From the NCBI RefSeq assembly GCF_028369105.1, contig NZ_JAQNDO010000001.1, positions 3,403,001 to 3,467,000 on the forward strand: 64,000 nt of DNA, in the 5' to 3' direction. Below the pieces are notes generated by a model. The model saw only the letters and a list, made by a program, of their open reading frames with translations. It searched no databases and was not told the origin of the DNA. Below, one piece after another: positions 60,145-64,000 of the stretch. This stretch comes from Polyangium mundeleinium. Lineage in GTDB: Bacteria; Myxococcota_A; Polyangia; Polyangiales; Polyangiaceae. Position 1 is the first letter of the stretch, and every line of letters starts with the position of its first letter. The position numbers were made by a program, and so were the translations under genes.

Positions 60145-60975
60145 ATGGGTATCAAGAACTTCAAGCCGACCTCTCCGGCGCGGCGCTACTACTCGGTCAG
60201 TGATTTCAAGGAAATCACCAAGGTCGAGCCCGAGCGCTCCCTCATCGAGAAGCAGACCTCGACGGGCGGGCGCAACAACTACGGCCGCATCACCTCGCGG
60301 TTCCGCGGCGGTGGCCACAAGCAGCGCTACCGGATCATCGACTTCCGGCGCGACAAGATCGGCATCCCCGCGACCGTCGCCGCCATCGAGTACGATCCGA
60401 ACCGCACCGCCCGCATCGCCCTGCTCCACTACGTCGACGGCGAGAAGCGCTACATCCTCGCGCCCGACGGCCTGAGCGTGGGCGCGAAGCTGGTCGCGAG
60501 CCGCAACGCCGACATCAAGCCCGGCAACAGCCTCACGCTGCGCCACATCCCGCCCGGCACCTCGATCCACAACATCGAGGTCAAGAAGGGCAAGGGCGGC
60601 CAGCTCGTGCGCTCGGCCGGCGTCGCCGCGCAGCTCATGGCCAAGGACGGCGACTACGCCCAGGTGCGTCTCCCGAGCGGCGAGATCCGCAAGGTGCACC
60701 TCGATTGCCGCGCCACCATCGGCCAGGTCTCGAACCCCGACCACGCGAACATCACCCTCGGCAAGGCCGGTCGTTCGCGATGGCTCGGCCGTCGTCCGCA
60801 CAACCGCGGCGTCACCATGAACCCCGTCGATCACCCGATGGGCGGCGGCGAGGGCCGCTCCTCCGGCGGTCGTCACCCCTGCTCGCCGTGGGGTCAGCTC
60901 GCCAAGGGCCTGAAGACTCGCAACAACAAGCGGACCGACGGAATGATTATCCGCCGGCGCGGAACCAAGGGTTGA
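60145..60975 (+). CDS. rplB: 50S ribosomal protein L2
   Basis: 276 residues, the normal length. Motifs '[28 protein letters not shown]', '[23 protein letters not shown]', '[19 protein letters not shown]' and the near-invariant '[25 protein letters not shown]' with the His needed for peptidyl-transferase assembly are all present. Part of the compact cluster rplW-rplB-rpsS (3-bp gaps), so translation is probably coupled. Confidence 0.98.
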   Translation: MGIKNFKPTSPARRYYSVSDFKEITKVEPERSLIEKQTSTGGRNNYGRITSRFRGGGHKQRYRIIDFRRDKIGIPATVAAIEYDPNRTARIALLHYVDGEKRYILAPDGLSVGAKLVASRNADIKPGNSLTLRHIPPGTSIHNIEVKKGKGGQLVRSAGVAAQLMAKDGDYAQVRLPSGEIRKVHLDCRATIGQVSNPDHANITLGKAGRSRWLGRRPHNRGVTMNPVDHPMGGGEGRSSGGRHPCSPWGQLAKGLKTRNNKRTDGMIIRRRGTKG

Positions 60976-60978
60976 TCC

Positions 60979-61278
60979 ATGCCGCGTAGCATCAAGAAGG
61001 GCCCCTTCGTCGACGGCCACCTGATGGAGAAGATCCAGACGGCGCAGGCCACGGGCGGCCCCAAGAAGGTCATCAAGACCTGGTCCCGCAGGTCCACCAT
61101 CGTCCCCGACGCTGTGGGACTCACGTTCGCCGTGCACAACGGCCGCAAGTTCGTCCCCGTGTTCGTCACGGAGAACATGGTCGGCCACAAGCTCGGTGAG
61201 TTTGCCCCGACCCGCACCTTCCACGGCCACTCCGGCGACAAGAAGGCGAAGGTCGGCAAGGCCCCCGGCGGTCGCTGA
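60979..61278 (+). CDS. rpsS: 30S ribosomal protein S19
   Basis: 99 residues. Standard S19: '[20 protein letters not shown]', '[64 protein letters not shown]' (read in parts). In most bacteria rplV, rpsC and rplP follow immediately. Here a strong hairpin and a convergent unrelated gene follow, so the cluster ends at rpsS. Confidence 0.98.
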   Translation: MPRSIKKGPFVDGHLMEKIQTAQATGGPKKVIKTWSRRSTIVPDAVGLTFAVHNGRKFVPVFVTENMVGHKLGEFAPTRTFHGHSGDKKAKVGKAPGGR

Positions 61279-61327
61279 GGGTCGTTCGAGGGAGCTTCGC
61301 AGGGAAAACCCTGGGGAGCTCCGTCGC

Positions 61328-61375
61328 AAGGAGCTCGTCTCCTCGCTTCGGCGAGAGGCGAGCTCCTTCGCTTTT
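61328..61375 (+). terminator. Intrinsic terminator of the str/S10 operon
   Basis: A perfect 10-bp stem AAGGAGCTCG (61328-61337) / CGAGCTCCTT (61359-61368) encloses an inner CTCGC-ttcg-GCGAG hairpin and is followed by cgcTTTTc. It starts 50 bp after the rpsS stop, on the operon strand, and lies between rpsS and the convergent gene at 61417. Confidence 0.75.
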
Positions 61376-61416
61376 CGAGACCCCGCTGCGATCGCGCGTC
61401 GGCGCGCCGCGGACAC

Positions 61417-62184
61417 TCAGCGCGACTTGAGCGCGTCCAGCGTTTCCTGGACCTTCGGGTCCTTGGACATCTTGCACGTCCGGCCCATCAGCGTCACCCA
61501 GCCGAGCGCGCGGCTGTCCCCCTCCTCACGCGCTCGGTCGAGCAGCGCCGCCTTGTCCGTGCAGCTCTTCGCGGCCCAAAGGTCGAAGGCGATTCGCGTG
61601 GCAGGCGTCGCGCGGCTTCGCACCGACTCCTGCTTCATGAGCTCCACCGCGCGCTCGGCCGCCTTCGAGCCGCCCTTGCTCGTCGCAAGCGCGTAGAGAA
61701 CGTCCGGCCCACGCGTGCCCATCTTCGTGCTGATGAGCTCGAAGACCTTGTCGACCTCGGCGCCGCCCGTGAAGGCCGCCTTCGACGCGAGATCCAGGAT
61801 GTCCGAGCGCACGTCCGCATCCTCGGGTGAGCGCGGATCCGCAGCCACGAGCGACTCGAGCGTCGCCGTCGCGTCCTTCACCTTGGCCGCGCGCACCTCC
61901 TTCGCGAGCCGCGCGCGGAGCTCGCGCGAGTTGCCCGCCGGAGCTTGCGCCCGCGGAGCGTCCTCGTCGTCGGAAGGCGCCTCGACCGCTGCCCCCGGGT
62001 CCTTCGAAGCGCTCGTGTTGTCGCGGGCCTCGTCGAGGTCCGGGAACGGCGCTGTGCGGAGCACGATGGCGAGCACGATCACGGCCACGATGCCGGCCGC
62101 GCCCGCGATCCCGAGCAGGACAGGGCGGGGCAGGGGCGCAGCGGAATCCGGGGCGCGACCGGGCGGCAAGCCGACGATGGTCAT
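61417..62184 (-). CDS. Membrane-anchored hypothetical protein
   Basis: 255 residues from the ATG at 62184. A short N-terminus ('MTIVGLPPGRAPDSAAPLPRP') precedes one membrane helix ('VLLGIAGAAGIVAVIVLAIVL'), then an acidic Pro/Ala linker. The soluble C-terminal domain (~170 residues) is helical with HEAT/ARM-like spacing ('ELRARLAKEVRAAKVKDATATLESLVAADPRSPED', 'VRSDILDLASKAAF', 'LYALATSKGGSKAAERAVELM'). It resembles the tails of myxobacterial kinase-associated proteins in layout, but there is no kinase motif. Convergent with the ribosomal operon across the terminator. Function unknown. Confidence 0.65.
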   Translation of the reverse strand: MTIVGLPPGRAPDSAAPLPRPVLLGIAGAAGIVAVIVLAIVLRTAPFPDLDEARDNTSASKDPGAAVEAPSDDEDAPRAQAPAGNSRELRARLAKEVRAAKVKDATATLESLVAADPRSPEDADVRSDILDLASKAAFTGGAEVDKVFELISTKMGTRGPDVLYALATSKGGSKAAERAVELMKQESVRSRATPATRIAFDLWAAKSCTDKAALLDRAREEGDSRALGWVTLMGRTCKMSKDPKVQETLDALKSR

Positions 62185-62267
62185 GACGTGGGGAGAGGAT
62201 ATCGGGCGGTGGCGGCGTCCCTCAACAGCCTGCGAGGCTTGTTCAGGGGGTGCTCGACGGCGTTGCG

Positions 62268-62360
62268 CCGGGGTTTCACCCCGGACCCGACGAGGGGTTG
62301 TCCACCCCTCGACCCGGACCAGGGCATGGCCCTGGACCTCTGGTGCAAAGGCCGCAATGC
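62268..62360. repeat. Cluster of four small hairpins (dispersed-repeat-like element)
   Basis: Consecutive perfect stem-loops: CCGGGGT/ACCCCGG (62268-62284), CGAGGGGT/ACCCCTCG (62291-62311), CCAGGGC/GCCCTGG (62319-62335) and CCGC-aat-GCGG (62352-62362 area), linked by repeated ACCCGGA-like spacers. The layout is that of palindromic intergenic repeats in high-GC genomes. It fills most of the 210-bp gap between two minus-strand genes and lies after the stop of the TPR/PEGA-like gene, so it may also act as a terminator. Confidence 0.6.
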
Positions 62361-62394
62361 GGTCGATGCAAAGGCGTCGTGGTTGGCCACCCGC

Positions 62395-63420
62395 TCAGAA
62401 CGTCCCGCGGACGCCCAGGTGGGCTGGGCCGACGATGAGCTCGGTGTGCGCGGCTTCGGGCTTCTTGTCCTTCTTCAGGCTGAGCACGAAGAGCGTCGCG
62501 CCTGCAGCCACGCCGACCGCGCCCACGATGAGGCCCACGTTGGCGACCGTCTGCTGCATCTTGCCCTTGTCGACGTCGCCTTGCCGATCCGCAGGACACG
62601 GACCGCCGCAGGTCGCCTTGAGATCGTCGTACGTCGCATTCGACATCGAGCCGAAGACCGCGAACGTCACGAAGCCCGCGACGCCGAGCCCGCCGGCCGC
62701 GAATGCGCCGATCCGCATCCCCGACATGCCCTTGCTGCCGGTCTCGCCGCCGGAGCCGCCGCCGCCGTTGCCGTCGCCGCTCCCATCGCCGCCGTCGCCG
62801 GTCTTGCTGGTCGCGAAGCCGATCGACACCGTCTTCGACTCGCCTGCGGTCGTGGTGAGCGACTGCGACGCAGCCGGCTTCGTGCCGGACTCCAAGCGGA
62901 TGTCCACGTTGCCGGGCATCGCGGGGAAGGGCTTGCCCCAGCGATCCTGGGGCACTTCGACCCCGCTGATGGTCAGGCGCGCGCCGCTCTCGGGCGTCGT
63001 CACGTCCACGCTCACGAGCGTCAGCTTCGTGTTGAGCTCGTCGCGCTCGACCTTCGCGGTCTCGCCCGTCTGCGCGTACTTCTCGCCGGCGGTTTGGGCC
63101 TCGGCCGTGACCTTCTCGAATTCGAGGTAGGCGTCGACGAGCTTGCCCATCTCCCGCAGACAGCGCGCCACGTAGAGGTGCGAGTTCGGGCTGTTCACCT
63201 TGGCGTACGAGGCGCGGAACTCCTCGATGGCCTTGTCGAACTTGCCGCTCTTGAACAGGTTCGAGCCGGCTTCGAACTTCTTCTTGGCTTCGGTGACGTC
63301 CGCTGCGGAGGGCGTTGCTGCCGCGGCGGGGGCTTGCGCATGGGCGTCGCTCGGCCCGAGGACCGAGAGCACGGGGAGAGCAACGAAGAGAGCTGCGATC
63401 GCGGTTGTTCTGGTTCGCAC
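62395..63420 (-). CDS. Secreted TPR/PEGA-like envelope protein with two membrane helices
   Basis: 341 residues from GTG 63420. Signal peptide 'TTAIAALFVALPVLSVLGPSDAHAQ' is followed by a TPR-like region ('AKKKFEAGSNLFKSGKFDKAIEEFRASYAKVNSPNSHLYVARCLREMGKLVDAYLEFEKV'), then a PEGA-like beta segment ('KLTLVSVDVTTPESGARLTISGVEV'). A Gly/Asp-rich linker leads to two hydrophobic helices around a Cys pair ('CGGPCPADR'). The end 'TELIVGPAHLGVRGTF' matches the ending of the protein at 52355-53218. This layout is widespread in myxobacteria; role unknown. It starts 5 bp after the upstream gene's stop, so they are coupled. Confidence 0.75.
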   Translation of the reverse strand: MRTRTTAIAALFVALPVLSVLGPSDAHAQAPAAAATPSAADVTEAKKKFEAGSNLFKSGKFDKAIEEFRASYAKVNSPNSHLYVARCLREMGKLVDAYLEFEKVTAEAQTAGEKYAQTGETAKVERDELNTKLTLVSVDVTTPESGARLTISGVEVPQDRWGKPFPAMPGNVDIRLESGTKPAASQSLTTTAGESKTVSIGFATSKTGDGGDGSGDGNGGGGSGGETGSKGMSGMRIGAFAAGGLGVAGFVTFAVFGSMSNATYDDLKATCGGPCPADRQGDVDKGKMQQTVANVGLIVGAVGVAAGATLFVLSLKKDKKPEAAHTELIVGPAHLGVRGTF

Positions 63421-63425
63421 GGCGC

Positions 63426-64000
63426 TCAGATTCCGGTGGGATCGAACTTGGTTGTTTTCTTGGTGGTCTTGGTCGTCTTGCTCGTCCCCGTGGACGGCGG
63501 ACGCACGGTCTTCGTCGTGTTGACGGCAGGCGCTTTCCATGTGGTCGGCGCCTTGTTCTCGCCGGCGGCCGCTTGGGTCGCCTCGGGCGCCGCGACGGCG
63601 GGCTCCTCGGCCTTCGGCTCCTCGGGTTTCGGCTCCTCGGGTTTCGGCGGCTCGGCCGTCGGCGTCGGCGTCGGCTCGGGTTGCTTCGCCTCCGTCGGCT
63701 GCGGCGGCGGCGTGGCTTGCGTCGTGGGCGCCTGCTCTGTCGTCGTGGGCGTCGGCTTTTCGGATTTGTCTCCGCCCGAGAGCGCCACGACGGCGCCGAT
63801 CGCGACCGCCGCGAACGCGCCGATGCCAATCACGATCCGCTTCTTCTTCTGCGACGCCTGCGCGGCGAGCAGGAGATCGTCGTCGTCCTTCGCGGCCGGC
63901 TGCGCGGTCGTGGGGCTCGGGATCGGCGCGCTCTGCAGCGTCTCGAGCCGCGGCACGGGCGGTGCGGCCGGTACGGCGGGGCTCGTCGCGCCGGCGTCGG
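63426..64000 (-). CDS. Pro/Thr-rich membrane protein, 5' end outside window
   Basis: The frame is open to the right edge (residues before the nominal GTG at 63956 read ...ATSPAVPAAPPVPRLETLQ), so this is a C-terminal fragment. It contains one membrane helix ('IVIGIGAFAAVAIGAVVAL') after a charged stretch (KDDDDLLLAAQASQKKK). A long Pro/Thr/Glu-rich tail with 'PKPEEPKPEEPKAEEP' repeats follows. Many myxobacterial Ser/Thr protein kinases end this way, with a membrane helix and an extended periplasmic tail, so this may be one, but the kinase domain would lie outside the window. Confidence 0.55.
   Translation of the reverse strand, partial: DAGATSPAVPAAPPVPRLETLQSAPIPSPTTAQPAAKDDDDLLLAAQASQKKKRIVIGIGAFAAVAIGAVVALSGGDKSEKPTPTTTEQAPTTQATPPPQPTEAKQPEPTPTPTAEPPKPEEPKPEEPKAEEPAVAAPEATQAAAGENKAPTTWKAPAVNTTKTVRPPSTGTSKTTKTTKKTTKFDPTGI

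Overview
The window is chromosomal DNA of a very GC-rich bacterium, most probably a myxobacterium of the Polyangiales (Sorangium/Polyangium type). Pointers are the strong GC bias at third codon positions, many secreted lipoproteins with Gly/Ser-rich linkers, MopE-type Cys/Asp repeats, MYXO-CTERM-like tails (Cys, membrane helix, Arg cluster), an FHA-type sigma-54 activator, and large extracytoplasmic VIT/VWA, beta-propeller and CHAT proteins. Gene density is high. I see no rRNA, tRNA, CRISPR array, transposase or prophage gene.

Left third (1-26.5 kb): the tail of a degenerate DUF1998 helicase; a CehA/McbA-type metallohydrolase lipoprotein; an SDR; a CBS protein; two lipoproteins; a Uma2-type protein; an L,D-transpeptidase; a large beta-propeller lipoprotein with a 16-Glu tract; a VIT-VWA-DUF2135 lipoprotein; a bacterial-type PARG (ADP-ribose glycohydrolase fold) preceded by a possible 10-codon leader ORF; a MopE-repeat surface protein; the two-gene RNA-repair operon hen1-pnkp; and a calpain-like cysteine-protease homologue.

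Middle (26.5-45.3 kb): a 67-bp direct repeat precedes an FHA/AAA+ sigma-54 activator. Next comes a compact locus with a GAF-LuxR regulator facing a two-gene operon (LuxI/FeeM-like acyltransferase plus haem-oxygenase-like diiron protein). A lower-GC gene follows whose R-S-T-E pattern matches cholera/pertussis-type ADP-ribosyltransferases. Then a PHB-depolymerase-like esterase whose start codon overlaps that of a divergent TPR-CHAT protein, an ABC export operon, a HEAT-repeat protein, an AAA ATPase with a decayed nuclease-like tail, an alpha/beta hydrolase lacking its nucleophile, an XRE regulator and phosphatidylserine synthase.

Right third (45.3-64 kb): the haem operon (hemX-like, hemA, hemC), a GH57 branching enzyme, Cys-rich lipoproteins, two envelope proteins, then the str/S10 ribosomal block rpsL-rpsG-fusA-tuf-rpsJ-rplD-rplW-rplB-rpsS. 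This block lacks rplC between rpsJ and rplD and stops after rpsS at a strong hairpin, so the S10 operon is split in this genome. It is followed by a membrane protein, a cluster of small hairpins resembling a dispersed repeat, a TPR/PEGA-like envelope protein, and a membrane protein running off the right edge.

The most novel-looking items are the ADP-ribosyltransferase-like gene (31403-31951), the LuxI/FeeM-like plus diiron-protein locus (28428-31166), the PARG with its leader ORF, and the broken S10 operon. All functional calls rest on reading motifs by eye; no database search was run.
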